Source of the DNA: Ampullaceana balthica
Taxonomy: Eukaryota; Mollusca; Gastropoda; Lymnaeidae
Assembly: GCA_944989445.1 (NCBI GenBank)
Contig: CALYLW010000127.1
Span: 1,274,494 to 1,338,493, forward strand
Direction of reading: 5' to 3'
DNA length: 64,000 bases
Positions within the stretch are counted from its first letter, which is position 1. The number at the start of each line of letters is the position of its first letter. Under the pieces are notes generated by a model. The model ran no database searches, was not told the DNA's origin, and saw nothing but the letters and a program-made list of their open reading frames with translations. This document shows, one piece after another, positions 1 through 12,050 of this stretch. The translations under genes and the position numbers were made by a program.

Positions 1-30
1 AACTGCGACTGTTTCTTACTTGTACACAAG
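1..30 (+). CDS. Possible 3' end of an exon, unknown gene
   Basis: The first 30 bases end in CACAAG followed directly by GTAAGT, a near-consensus 5' splice site. An acceptor-bounded short exon with a stop codon and poly(A) signal follows at 646, so these bases may be the end of a penultimate exon. The frame cannot be decided from 30 bases and I do not recognise the product. Confidence 0.3.
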
Positions 31-46
31 GTAAGTACCCTGTCCG

Positions 47-49
<3 letters not shown>

Positions 50-78
<29 letters not shown>
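50..78. repeat. (CA)n microsatellite
   Basis: A run of CA dinucleotides with one or two interruptions, lying in the putative intron between the donor at 30 and the acceptor at 645. Confidence 0.9.
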
Positions 79-363
79 GCACAGACAGGGACACTCCCTT
101 GATGTTAAATCTCGTTTCAACAGAAGACTCCTTCTGACGCGTTGAGTCAGTAGGAGTAAATAACCAGTATGAAAATAGAGCCGCGAAATTGTAAGAGTAG
201 GAAATGAAAAAAATCATTGCGTTATTGATAGTTTTATGTAGATCTAAAAACTTGGGCTAATATAAACGTGTGAAGTGTAATTAAAAATTGCATCAATGTA
301 AGAAAACGTTATTATATTGTTGTTGTTCAAACTGATTTAAAGTATCTTTAAAATAAAAAACAT

Positions 364-525
364 CTGACACGTACTTTATGTTGGTAACACCAGTAGAATC
401 TGACACGTACTTTCTGTTGGTAACACCAGTAGAATCTGACACGTACTTTCTGTTGGTACACCAGTAGAATCTGACACATACTTTCTGTTAGTAACACCAG
501 TAGAATCTGACACGTACCTTCTTCT
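364..525. repeat. 36-bp minisatellite, about 4.5 copies
   Basis: Units beginning CTGACACGTACTTTCTGTTG start at 364, 400, 436, 471 and 507. Spacing is 36, 36, 35 and 36. Copies differ by a few substitutions and one single-base deletion. The open frames across it are repeat artefacts, not genes. Confidence 0.95.
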
Positions 526-645
526 ATAGTTGATAGAAAAATTCGTTTCAAATTGCACTGAACAGAATGAGAAAGTAGTAAATAACATGAATTATACTTA
601 ATTTAAACAATAATTTACTTCCTCTATCTTGATTTTGATTTTTAG

Positions 646-729
646 GCTAAGGCTAAGAAATCAGGTGAAACCGCCACGTAGAAAGATCTGAGTCAAACTC
701 TCTAATAACATGTTTTTTTAAATAATAAA
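646..729 (+). CDS. Possible terminal exon and poly(A) signal, unknown gene
   Basis: A pyrimidine-rich tract ending in TTTTTAG at 640-645 precedes an in-frame tail AKAKKSGETAT-stop (646-681). An AATAAA poly(A) signal lies at 724-729. A lysine-rich tail, stop and nearby poly(A) signal are what a last coding exon looks like. If joined in phase 0 to the donor at 30, the frame stays open. The other open frame, ending in PPRRKI-stop, cannot be excluded. The gene body lies left of the window and is not recognised. Confidence 0.35.
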
Positions 730-3298
730 ATTGTTACACATTTTTTTGTTAAATCATAAAAGTTGGGTATTTTTAAGTTCTGATAAGACCGATAATAAGC
801 TAGTTGCTTTGGCCCGGTTTAAAATTGTAAGGTTTCTATTTGTATACAAGTAATGTTTATTTGCCACGTGAACCACATCGAGTTCTGAATGTCTCTGTCA
901 TTCATCAAAAGATGGATTCCTTTGATATCTTTGCAACTTCCTTTCTCATTGTGGTAAATGCAGAAGTTATGAATGAAACTACTTTTTCCCCCGAGAAACA
1001 GTTTCACCAAGCAATATTCTTTTAATGTGTTCCACATTAATTTGCCTTAAAAATTCACACCTGTTTTAATCATATATTCATTCAACCCTCTCCCATTTCA
1101 CTTTCACAAATCACCCAAAACCTTCACCGTCAATGCAGTCACGGACGATTGTAAATCTTCACTGCATGGTGTAAACAGATGCTAGACATGCAGTCATAAT
1201 ATTAGCACATTTACACCTTACGTTTTAAACAACGACCTCGGCTCTGCATCTAGGTGCGCGGTTGTAAGGTTTCCCTGCCTCGTTATAGTTTTTTGAACAT
1301 CCAAGGTGATTGCCTCAATTTCGCACCATGCACGAATGCAACGATCGACGTACTCCAGACAGTGGTAATGGGAAGGTGAAGAGGTGCGGTAAGTGGGTAA
1401 ACGGAACAAGAGGCGGGGGAAAAGGGGATGGCTATGCGGCTGGAGATGTCTGGGGATTTCACCGGAAGAAACATATGTCCGTCGTCGTTCAGGGGGATTT
1501 TTTTAAAGGGGAGAGGGGGTGGAGAAACTCTCACACACACACACACAAACTTTATTTATGCAAGATCTCGTGCATTTCCCCCTCTACAATTCGTACCAGA
1601 TCTCATGAGAGAAAACTTTATACTTACGTTAACCTTTTCAAATCTTTCAATTGTTTACAGTCCTGAATGTATTTCAAACACATGTTTTCCGCGTGCATTA
1701 AGCGTATTTAGTAATGTATAATACACTTGGGATTATTTATTTTAAAAAAATATTATTTATACAAAGTTAAAAAGTGTAGCATTTTACTACAACTCAATTA
1801 TGTAATTATATATATGAATTGAGCTTCTAAGCTTCAATTTCATGGAGGGACAAAATTTAAATAAAATTACAATTCCTTAAAATTACTTTTTAAGCGTTCG
1901 TATGAGTAATACAATTATAAACGCATGTTTTGATCCAAGGAAATTCCAAAGTTTTGCTATGTTTTCCTATCAATACATAATCTTATGAATCTAAATGTAT
2001 CCAAATGAAATATTTCAGAATTACTCTGGATTTTTTTCCAGATAAAGCTGCTCTGATTTCCAATTAATCTACATCTCAATGCCATCAAAATTTATACATT
2101 GAATGATTCAAATCACTCGCCAATCAAACGTTTAAAAACAACAATTAAACGGATGATATAAGTTTTAAGTGCATTCAGTTTATATTCACACGCACTGCCA
2201 GTTGTGCTTATGAAATATTTTATCTGTTCTTATCAAGTTTTTTTCCCTTCTGCTACAGGGCCTAAAATCTAACATAATTTTTTTTTGCCAGGTATTGTTT
2301 CGAAATTCAAAACATCGATCTGGGATCTGAGATGTCACAATCTTAGAACTCTACGCAGAGCTACACCCGTGCATGCAATATGTGCCGTTGTTGAGTTAAA
2401 AACCTTGTTTCAGGACCAATGCACAGTGCCAGACACATGTTCTTGCTTTATTAAATCCTTTATATTAACTCATGGCGTCTGGTTACTTACTTGACTGCTT
2501 GAGGCATTGTTTGACGAAAAAAACTTTGGATCGATTTTTAATCCACTTCCTGGTATGCTAGAGAGCTGAAATTTTGCAGGCAGACTCGTGCCGATGATAA
2601 AAATGATGTATCAAAATTTCAGATCGATCGAATGTTCTGTAATTAAATTGATGCATTTTTAGATTATCTCAATTTATCTCTATGTAGCATGTTAATTTTC
2701 GTGCTAGAGTGTCGCGGTGCAAATTATATTGAACAACCTTTTTAATACTGTCATGTCGCGCTGTGCGGTGCGTATTATATCGACGATACTTTTTAAAATA
2801 TATTTTCGATCTGTAAATGTAAATGCTATTAACTGCTAATCTGTCTCGCAGTGCGCACTATGGTAAACATGTTTTTATAACACTTTTCCCGTGATCAAAT
2901 CGATCTGAAATTTAGCAGGCACACTGTAGACTGTAGAAGTTTTGTTTAATCTAAATCCCTTATATATTTGAGACATAACTAAAATTTTGGATTTTAGGAT
3001 TGTCGTGCGATGCATTTTATAATGAACATTCTTTTAGTTATGTCTCGTATATAAAGGATTTATAGTTTAAAAAAACTTGGTTTTTTACGAGTTTCTATTT
3101 TTATTTTCAAGTTCTATTATCTGCCCATATCCTTGATACACTATGCAAGACACATGTAATTGACATTTACGCCATATTGTTGCTTTTGTGTTTCAACTGT
3201 CTTCATAACACTGAACACAACCCCACAGTTACTGCATATTAACTACAGTATAATACGTACACAAATTGAGAGGCTTTTAATCAAATAGAAAAATGTGA
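730..3298. other. Intergenic, no gene recognised
   Basis: Mostly A+T-rich. A locally G+C-richer island lies at about 1200-1530, ending in a purine-rich tract and a short (CA)n run near 1532-1548. Open frames there match nothing I recognise and lack splice context. From 2500 to 3060 there are degenerate internal direct repeats with the theme GTCGCGNTGTGCGGTGC-ATTATAT, probably an old unclassified repeat. Confidence 0.5.
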
Positions 3299-3326
3299 TC
3301 TATATATATAAAAATCAAAGTATGTC

Positions 3327-3352
3327 TGTGTGTGTGTGTGTGTGTGTGTGTG
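3327..3352. repeat. (GT)n microsatellite
   Basis: A (TG)n run near the 5' end of the Helitron-like repeat. The same tract recurs at about 6645-6668 and 7338-7360 in the sister copies, so it is part of the element rather than a random microsatellite. Confidence 0.85.
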
Positions 3353-4141
3353 CATGTCCTTTATAGTTGACTAAACCATTCATCCGATCGTCATGAAATT
3401 TTTGGAGACTGTTAAGAACCTACCTGGGATGGTAACTGGCAACTTTGTTTTCTAAATTTAACACTCATGGGGCACCGGGGGCCCATAATGTCATTTTTTG
3501 CTTATATGAGCTATATAAAAATTAGTTTAAGCGCTAGCTACTGTGTAAATTGTTGGATCTTAACCAAACTTTGTATATGACAACTTGATAGCCAATATTA
3601 AAATAATATAGGGCACTGAACAGCAAATAGTCATTCCTTTGGGGCTGGGGGCCCAAAAATTCACATTTCTTAAACGTTTTTAAGATTTTATTCACCATTC
3701 AGTCATTAACAATCTTGACAAATAATGACACATGTATCCATTATTATACAAATTGAAATGAACAGGGGTTTTGAACTTTATATCTTGCACTGAGTGGGCC
3801 CCGGGGCCCTTAATGTCTTTTTTTTCTTATATAAGATATATAAAGATTAGTTTATGCGTTAGCTACTGAGTAAATGAATGGATCTAAACCAAAATTTGAA
3901 TACAAAAACTTGGTAGCCCATATTAAAATACTATAGGGCACATAACTTCAAATGTCCATTCCTTCGGGGCCGGGGGCTCCCCAATGTCTTTTCTTCGTAT
4001 ATGTTTAATGAATTTTCCCCCATTCAATTTTTCACGATCTTGAGGAAATATCTATGAGGAAACTTAATTAAATGAAAAGGTTTTTGAAATTAACATCTAT
4101 CACCAAATGGGCCCAGGGGCCCCTAAATGTCTTTTTTTTTC

Positions 4142-4170
<29 letters not shown>

Positions 4171-4172
<2 letters not shown>

Positions 4173-6612
4173 ATGGCATCTGTCCGTCTACGAAAGACGA
4201 TAGATTTATCTTTATTATCTGCAGCTCTTGGTGTGGCTGATGAGACCAATCCTTGAGTGGCAGTCTCTTCTGCATGACACACACACGAAAGCAGTGGGGC
4301 AGTGTTTCCTGGCCTTTCTCCTCGCTCTTTTCCCGACTGCTTCTGCCCTAGTTTGCGCCTCTGCTCTTAGTGATCCTTCTTTCACTATAGCCCGCCACAT
4401 GGACCTACTCTCTGCCAGGTTTTCCCAGTTTTGTATATCAATGTTGGCTACTTTCATGTCTCTCTTGCATATGTCCACGTATCTGAGACATGGCCGACCA
4501 ACCGACCTTTTCCCTGTCGCCAGCTCGCTGTAGAGCACATCCTTGGGTATGCGACCACTTTGCATCCTCTTGACGTGTCCAAGCCAACGGAGGCGTCTTT
4601 GGCTTAATATTGCTGCAATACTACTCATGCTTGCTTGAGCCAGGACCTCTGTGTTGGGGACTTTCTCTTGCCATTTGATGTCTAGGATGCGGCGCAGGCA
4701 TCTGAGGTGGAAGCTATTGAGGGCCTGTTGCTTGTTTTATATTCTCGTACATAGCCTTTGTATCGCCTCTATCAGCAGCTGACTGTATGCTGGAACTTAG
4801 ATTGAGCCAGTACGTGTTAGCGTAGTGGCGAGCTGCCTGCTGAGCATTTTTCTTGGCGCTCTTAAGGGAATGTAGAGTTTCTGGGCAAGGCCTGTCTTTA
4901 TAGGCTAAAAGAGCCTTTCTTTTTACATCGGTGACATGCTTCATTTCCTCCCAGTGGGCCTCAAACCAGTCTGCACTTTTGCGTTCTCTCTTGCCGAATG
5001 CCGCAATAGCTGAGCCATATATGGTGTCCCGCAGATGTGACCACTTGGACTCAATAGTGTCTACTGGTGGCATTTGTACAAGAACTTCTTTTAGTCTCTG
5101 GGTGTATTCTGCTGTTCTCTCTGGATTCTTGGTGGAGCAGATGCCTATGCGTGGTTTTCCCTTGTTTTTGTTGCGGTACAATTTCTTTGGCAGTAACCTT
5201 ACCTTGCTAGCCACTAAGGAGTGATCTGTGTCGCAGTCTGCACTGTGGTAACTGCGTGTGAGGAGGACACTGGCCAGTTGTGTGCGTCTTGTGATGATGA
5301 GATCTAGTTGGTGCCAGTGTTTAGAGCGGGGATGCCTCCATGACACTTGGTGGATTGCTTTGCAGTTGAAGAAAGTATTTGTGACACATAGTCCATGTAA
5401 GCAGCACATCTCTAGTAATCTCTGCCCATTTTCATTTAGCCTGCCTCTTCCAAAATAACCGAGGCAAGTTGGCCAGGCCATGTGATCACTTCCAACTCTT
5501 GCATTGAAGTCACCAAGGAGGTAGATTGCTTCATTGGTGGGTATGCTGGCTAGTGTTTGATTGAGATCATCATAGAACTGGTCTTTCGCTTCTGAGCTCG
5601 AGGATAAGGTTGGAGCATAAGCACTGATGATGTTGGCTAATCCTGAGGATGTAGATAGTCGTATTGTTAGTATCCTGTTAGTGCCCTTTGTTGGGGGTTC
5701 TATGGAGGAGCAGAGTCCATTTTTTATGGCAAAACCAACCCCATGTTGTCTTGGTGTGTCCATTGGTCCACCCTGCCAGAAGAAAGGTGTAGTTGCATTC
5801 TTTTATGGTACCACTTTCTGGGAGTCTAGTCTCCTGAAGGCAGGCAATGTCGATGTTTAGTCTGGTAAGCTCCCTGTCAATGATGGCTGTCTTCCTGGCA
5901 TCATCAATAAGCTGCAGGTCGGCAGTAATGCCTGGACACATAGTCCTAACGTTCCAGCTTGCTAGGCGAAGAGCTGGAGTCTTCTTATCTTTTGTTTTTT
6001 TATTTCTAGGTGCAGGATTTACTGGCCTACTTGTTGAGAAGTTCCTCTGAGCTCCACACACCCAGTGGAGCAGGTAGGCCATGGCGGGATAGCACCTTAT
6101 TGGCTGGGGGCTGCCCAGCTTGAGGCGGGCGGTAGCGATCCATTGAGACATGGTGATCTCTCCCACCGTCAGAAGCAACCCCTGGCGCCTAGCTCTACGC
6201 CAATTGAGCTATGGCTTATAACCGGTAAACTGCTGCTTCCCGTGTTGTGTTCACACCTTGCGGCGATGCTGGAGTGTCCTCTCCAGTAAAGATAAAGTCT
6301 GGGCGTGTTACTATGGAGAACCAGCTGCTGCCCAAACAGCAGATCCCCCCCCTCTCCACGCCAATGGTGGATCCAATGGAACGACTAATGTCGATACGGC
6401 TTGGCACCATTCGCGTCGCAGGAGATGCCGGAATGCAATTTGTTTCAGTAGCAGACCGCCTTAGGAGCTCCACTTCCTGATTTTCTGTCGGGGTTTACTC
6501 CCCTAGCCTTTCCCATGAGGGTTTAGCCGCAAGGCAGCGGAGGTTTAGAATAAGAGTTTCCATCTCCTAGATGAGCTACCGACCATGGTTATAACGAGCC
6601 TCATCTACCCGA
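4171..6612 (-). pseudogene. LINE with APE endonuclease but deleted reverse transcriptase
   Basis: Read on the minus strand from 6612. A 5' region (6216-6473) is open but unassigned. The APE-type endonuclease follows in two overlapping frames (6178-5678 and 5763-4714) and shows the motifs WNVRTM, LQETRLP, LGDFNARVG, LDLIITRR and DTDHSLV. The endonuclease frame ends with KQATGPQ at about 4714. The sequence then continues in another frame with the C-terminal part LNSFHLRCLRRIL, RLRWLGHVKRM and a CCHH finger CVSCRRDCHSRIGL (4628-4215). The RT palm/fingers seen at 24128-25414 are wholly missing, so an internal deletion joins the two parts. It sits in the (AT)n tract of the Helitron-like repeat. 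Clade not assigned. Confidence 0.85.
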
Positions 6613-8607
6613 AGCTATATATATATATATAAATCAAAGAATTTATGTGTGTGTGTGTGTGTGTGTGCATGTCATGATAGCTGACTAAACTATTCATCCG
6701 ATCGTCAACTTGATAGCCAACATTAAAATACTATAGGGCACTAAGCTGCTAATATTCATTCCTTTGGGGCTGGGGACCCAAAAATTCACATTTCTTAAAC
6801 GTTTCTTAAAGGTTTTTGAAATTTACATCTTTCACCGAATGGGCCCAGGGGCCCCTTAATGTCGTTTTTTTTTCTTATATTAGCTGTATAAAAATTAGTA
6901 TTAGATTAAAATACTGAGAAAATTAATGTATCTTGACCCATTTTAGTATATAAAAAATCAAGGGTCTATATTTTATTACAATAGGGCACTGAACTCCTAA
7001 TTTTCATTCCCATGGGGCAAGGGTCCAAACTGTCTATTTTAGTAGATGTTTAATATTTTATTGTCCATCGAAATTATAAAAATATTGAGAAATATAAATA
7101 AAGGTATGTATTTTGAAATTTATTCAAATGAACATATGTTTCATACTTTATTTCTTGCAATAATTGGGCCCTGGGGCCCTTAAAGTCGTTTTTTGCTTAT
7201 ACGAGCTTTATAAAAAATAATTTATGCGTTAGCTACAGAGTAAATGATTGGAAATAACAAAACTTTGTATACAAAAACTTGGTAGCCCATATTAAAATAC
7301 TTAACGTTTCTTAACTTTATAAAAATCAAAGTATGTCTGTGTGTGTGTGTGTGTGTGTGTATGTCCTTTATAGCTGACTAAACCATTCATCCGATCATCA
7401 TGAAATTTTTGGAGACTGTTGAGTACCTACCTGGAATGTTAACTGGCAACTTTTTTCTAAATTTAACACTCACGGGGCACCGGGGGGCCCATAATGTCAT
7501 TTGTTGCTTGTATGAGCTATATAAAAATTATTTTAAGCACTAGCTACTGTGTAAATTGTTGGATCTTAACCAAACTTTGTATGTGACAACTTGATAGCCA
7601 ACATTAAAATACTATAGGGCACTGAACTGCAAATAGTTATTCCTTTGGGGCTGGGGGCCCAAAAATTCATATTTCTTAAACGTTTAAGATTTTATTCACC
7701 ATTCAGTCATTAACAATCTTGACAAATAATGACACATGTATCTATTATTATACAAATTGAAATGAACAGGTGTTTTGAACTTTATATCTTGCCCAGAATG
7801 GGCCCTGGGGCCCTTAATGTCGTTAAAAAAAATCTTATATGAGTTATATAAAAATTAGTCTCTACGTTGGCTGCTTAGTAAATGAATAGATCTTCACCAA
7901 ACTTTGCATACAAAAAACTGGTAGCCTATATTAAAATACTATAGACACTGAACTTCTAATGCCAATATCTTCGAGGCCGGGGGCCCCAAATGTCTTTTTT
8001 CGTATATGTTTAAGATATATTTCCTATTTACTTTTTAAAGATCTTGAGAAATATAGCCACAATAAAAATGAACTAAAATGAACAGGTTTTTTAAATTGAC
8101 CTCTTGCACAGAATGGGCCGGGGGCCCCTTAATGTTATTTTCCCCCTATATTAGGTATATAAAAAGTAGTTTATGCGTTAGATAATGAGAAAATAACTGG
8201 ATTTTGACCACACTTAGAGTATAAAAACTTAAGAGCCTATATTGGTATAGGGCACTGAATTCTTAATTTCCATTCCTTCGGAGCTGGGGGCCCCAAAGTC
8301 TTTTTACTGAACTTTAATCATTGTATTCCCTATTCAATTTTACACGATATTGAGGAATATAGCTTGAGTAAAATGGCAATAAAAAACTATATTATCACTC
8401 ATTTTGGGACCAGGGCCCTTAATATCGTTTCTTCTTTGTACGCTATTTAATTATTAATTTATTTATCCGTTTGCTATGAAACTTGGATTTTTTTTTCCAC
8501 ACTTCCACGAAGGTTTCTTCAGAATTGTTTTTAAACATACCCTCATTGGTTTCTTTAAATTTATTCATTTTTACTGAGATCGTTGCAACGCACGACGGGT
8601 CTGCTAG

Positions 8608-9914
8608 TTAATTATATAATTTAGAGTTGTAATAAATATTTTCTCTGCACGTTCACTACAATGAAATATGTGTACCGAATGTTTGGTGAAAACTTCATAG
8701 TCTTTTTTAAAAAGTTTCATTAACATTTCCAAAGAATTTCATCATGACTGAAATTGATGGCACTGTTCTAAAAAATACAACATACAATTATACATATGAG
8801 TGACCACTAGAGATGATAAATATTAACTGAATTCAGTGCGACTGCTTGGCCCTTGGTGATGGTCACAGCATCTGCAAGTTCCAAAAAAATATATCTATTT
8901 TGGTCATAATTTAAGGATGTTTAGGCTTATTTTATGAGAAGAACTCTTGCAACAAATACACTGGTACCTTTCAATTATCCGATCAGGATTCTAGTCAACG
9001 ACTTCGTTTGTCCTCGTTTGCTTGAAGACTATTTTAGTGCCATCCGACATCTAGTTGAGTCAAGGTTGTAAGCTAGAGACGCTACCACTGATTAAACTTT
9101 CGAACTGTGTCTATGGAAAGGTACACCACCGTGTGTTATCTTTTCACATAATCCTAAAGATAATTTTTCAGCCACCACGACCTTTGCTTTGCCTTACTAA
9201 AAATAATCAATGCTGACATTTGTTATATAATCTAAACTCAGTCTGAATACTTCTAAGAAGATTTTGATTATTTTGGAGTGAAGCGTGTTTTTTTTAATAG
9301 AAAAAAAACCCTTAGATTGTGTGTCTTGCAATCTTGTAATCTCTGGCGATGGAAGGAAGCGCACAAAGTACAGTCATTTTCTATGCAGACTAAAATAATT
9401 TTGACAACGTATTCCTTAAAACCAGTCTTTTTGAGGTTTCTATCTCCCATTTTCAAAAGCCATTGATTGAAAAAAGCATTGATGGTTACAAATATCTATA
9501 ACTTTGCCGTTATAGAGTTATTTAAACTAGATGCATGCCCATTCTTTACTATGTTATAGAAAACACAAATATATTAGGATATTGTTTTTTCTGTTAATCG
9601 CTTAGAGCCTTAGAGTATACATCAAAGGCAAAAAACGGGTTTCAAAACAGCAACTATAGAGTTTGAATCACGAAAAGATATAGCGATGTAGCAACCATCT
9701 TCTTCACGAGAAAAGAAAAAGAAAACGAGGTTGTCGAAAACGCCGTAAGCATGATTAACTTTGCTGATCATCATCAAATTAGTTTATCTGCCGTGAAAAC
9801 ACGTGTCTAGCTCTTCCACAATCACAGACGTTGGCTCTAAAATAGGGATGTTACAGTTTTTCCTGTGCCAAGTGGTACCTTTTCTGTTTCCTCTAAATAA
9901 TAACATTACAATCA
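8608..9914. other. Intergenic, no gene recognised
   Basis: A+T-rich sequence between two Helitron-like elements. The open frames near 9268-9466 overlap on opposite strands, lack splice sites and match nothing known to me. Confidence 0.5.
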
Positions 9915-10977
9915 TCTATATATATAAAACTCAGTTGTTTCTATCTGCGTCGGTATGTTTCACTTTTCAACTTTCTGTTCGTTACACAATCACGGAAAAA
10001 CCAAATGACGGACGGGGACCGAATTTGGCAGGACGGTTCCTTTTACCTCGGAGATGGTTTTAAGTTAGTTTTTGTAATTGTCCCTTTTGCCCGAATGCCG
10101 TAAATTAAATAATCAGAAAATGCAGAGACAAAGAATGAAAAATTTAACCTCATTTCTATATTGAACAACTTTACGCGGACGTTCAAATTCCGTTCAAAGC
10201 GAGTTATTTTTGGTGAATTTTTTTTCCCCCCAATACTTTATTTTCAGCGGTGCGCATTCAAAAAATATAATAATGTCTAATTACGGTGCGCGCATTTTCG
10301 TGTACGCTTCTTTTCAAAAAATAAAATATAAGCATAAAACAATGACGTAATTTAATATTTCTATACAATCCATACAGACCACGGGAATCTATATACATAC
10401 TTAACATAAGTTACTTATCCGTTTTTAATAAATACGAAATATTAAACTTGCTGAAATGTACACAAAGTATTTCATAATAATTATAAATCCTCAAATCTAT
10501 TTTTACATCGTTGCCTTTTCAAAAATTAAAATATAAGCATAAAACTATGACGTCATTTAACATTTTTATACAAAATCATATTGTCTAATTACGGTGCGCA
10601 CATTTTCGTGTACGCTTCTTAATTTGAGCTGTGCAGTACAAAGAATTGTTCTCTACAATAAATCATATATCTTTTAAGTAGTAAGGTAATGTTAAAAGGC
10701 ATTGCATTAAGTGAAAACAACTCACGCGGTAAAATGGTAAAAATTAAATAATTGTGTCTGTTGTTTTTTCTCTTTTTTCTCTCTTTTTTTTCTTAAATAT
10801 ATTCAATTATATTTATTATTTTTTTCCTTAAAATGGAATATCTCTGTTTCCCATAAGATTTTAACTAATAGATGAATCTGAAATATAACTTGGCAAATAA
10901 AAATTGTAGTAACCAGCAACTAATACTGGGGAAAAGGGTCCGCACACTTCCGCTACTTTGTGCGGGTATATTTCTAG
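9915..10977 (+). mobile_element. Non-autonomous Helitron, complete ends
   Basis: Begins A|TCTATATATATAAAACTC at 9915 and ends TTTCTAG|T at 10977. A perfect 7-bp stem CCGCACA (10940-10946) / TGTGCGG (10959-10965) with a 12-nt loop lies 8 nt before the CTAG, the diagnostic Helitron 3' hairpin. There is no target duplication, as expected. Inside, a roughly 100-bp segment containing TCTAATTACGGTGCGC occurs twice (about 10270-10350 and 10515-10620). No protein coding is recognised. Length 1063 bp. Confidence 0.8.
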
Positions 10978-11033
10978 TATTCTACATAAATAACGCTTAG
11001 ATACTTTCATTAGACTTAAGTTCCGCCTGTAGG

Positions 11034-11200
11034 CAATTTTCCCTCTGAAGTTCGTTGGTCATTGTGCAAAATAAAAAAAATTCGTGTGCAAAGTTGCACG
11101 GCATCCATTTTTTGTGCAATATTTGACTAAATTTGCTGCGCGGTAATTCTAAACTACTGGTCGGATATCTGCAAGGCCGCGCAGCTTAAAGGGGACATTG
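11034..11200 (-). mobile_element. hAT-like MITE, family M copy A
   Basis: An inverted copy of the family whose other copies are at 23113, 49654 and 54039. It has CAATTTTCCCTCTGAAG at the left and GCGCAGCTTAAAGGGGACATTG at the right, with the shared internal segment around ACCAACGAA and the AAATTTGCTGCGCGG block in reverse. The target duplication is not clear for this copy. Confidence 0.7.
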
Positions 11201-12050
11201 TCAATAGGAGTGGATAAATCAGAGTTACCGTACCATCGAAATTTATTAAAGCTTGCACTTTGAAAAGAAATATTCATAATTTAAAAAGGTACACCTCTAT
11301 GTAAAGAAAATGTGCCAACCAAACGCCCCACTCAACCTACCCCATGCATTTTACTCCTGTCTTATACGTTGTAGCATTTTCTTCTCCAAGGGCTCGTAAT
11401 GTATCTTTCCAATGCATCGTTTCCTTCAATGTGAGCCATACATAATGCAATAATCGCTATCAATTGTGTTTACTTCCGAAGCACCTTGGCTGCATTAAAC
11501 TATTTAAAAATGATTCCCACGGTATTTTCAAATTTATTTTAGTAGCAAGTATATTGTTCAAACAAAGATTAAGCTGTATTTTCACCGCCTAACAAAGTTT
11601 CTGTGACCTGATGTTTATCGCTTAAAAAAAACTTTGCATTTTCCCTTGTACTTGTGTATTCTATGGATTAAAAGATGATTCACTGTAAACTTGTAAATGA
11701 AATAAAGTACATTGTTTTTCATCAACATTCTCTGCAGACATTAGAGCCAGTTACCTGCGAATTTTCTACTGCTTGATACATTTATTCTTTTGCATTAGAG
11801 TTTAACACTATTAGTTTCTTTGACCTTGCTTTAACAGGCGCACGCAATCTCAACTAGGCGACATTTTTTTTACAATGCATTATTTTCTCAAGCATTAATA
11901 TTGTCAAAAATCACCAAAGTATTTTTTTGTCATTTATCTACTTGATTTTGTATTATTAAGATTAAATATGGCAAATAAGTAGTGCGTAACGCACCGGAAC
12001 GGCGTTACGGCTCCTTTCTTCCTCATAGTTATTTTTATTACTGCCTGGAA
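11201..12050. other. Intergenic, nothing recognised
   Basis: A+T-rich with no credible open frame, RNA gene or repeat boundary. It ends at the start of the 117-bp tandem array. Confidence 0.5.

Larger units (their letters stand above)
3299..8607 (+). mobile_element. Helitron-like element with diverged internal repeats, LINE nested inside
   Basis: The 5' end reads A|TCTATATATATAAAAATC and the 3' end reads CTGCTAG|T, matching the Helitron TC...CTRR rule with insertion between A and T. A 10-bp palindrome CGTTGCAACG (8581-8590) lies just before the CTAG. The interior is a series of diverged, roughly 300-430-bp units carrying a GGGGCC-rich block, TTAATGTC, a CTTATATGAGCTATATAAAAATTAG block and GGGCACTGAACT. 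The leader with its (GT)n tract recurs near 6615 and 7317, so this may be several truncated copies next to each other. No Rep/helicase coding is seen, so it is non-autonomous. Positions 4171-6612 are a separate LINE insertion. Confidence 0.6.

Noticed and set aside
348..588. Two open frames of about 70 codons
   Set aside because: Both are readings of the 36-bp minisatellite, with repeated peptide units and no splice or start context.
1218..1721. Overlapping open frames on both strands near the G+C-richer island
   Set aside because: No recognisable domain, both strands open because of base composition, and no splice or poly(A) context.
6170..6230. tRNA A-box-like sequence on the minus strand (TAGCTCAATTGGCGTAGAGC), and a similar one near 6575-6590
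   Set aside because: No matching B-box at tRNA spacing and no cloverleaf. Both lie in the 5' region of the LINE at 4171-6612, so they are more likely part of that element.
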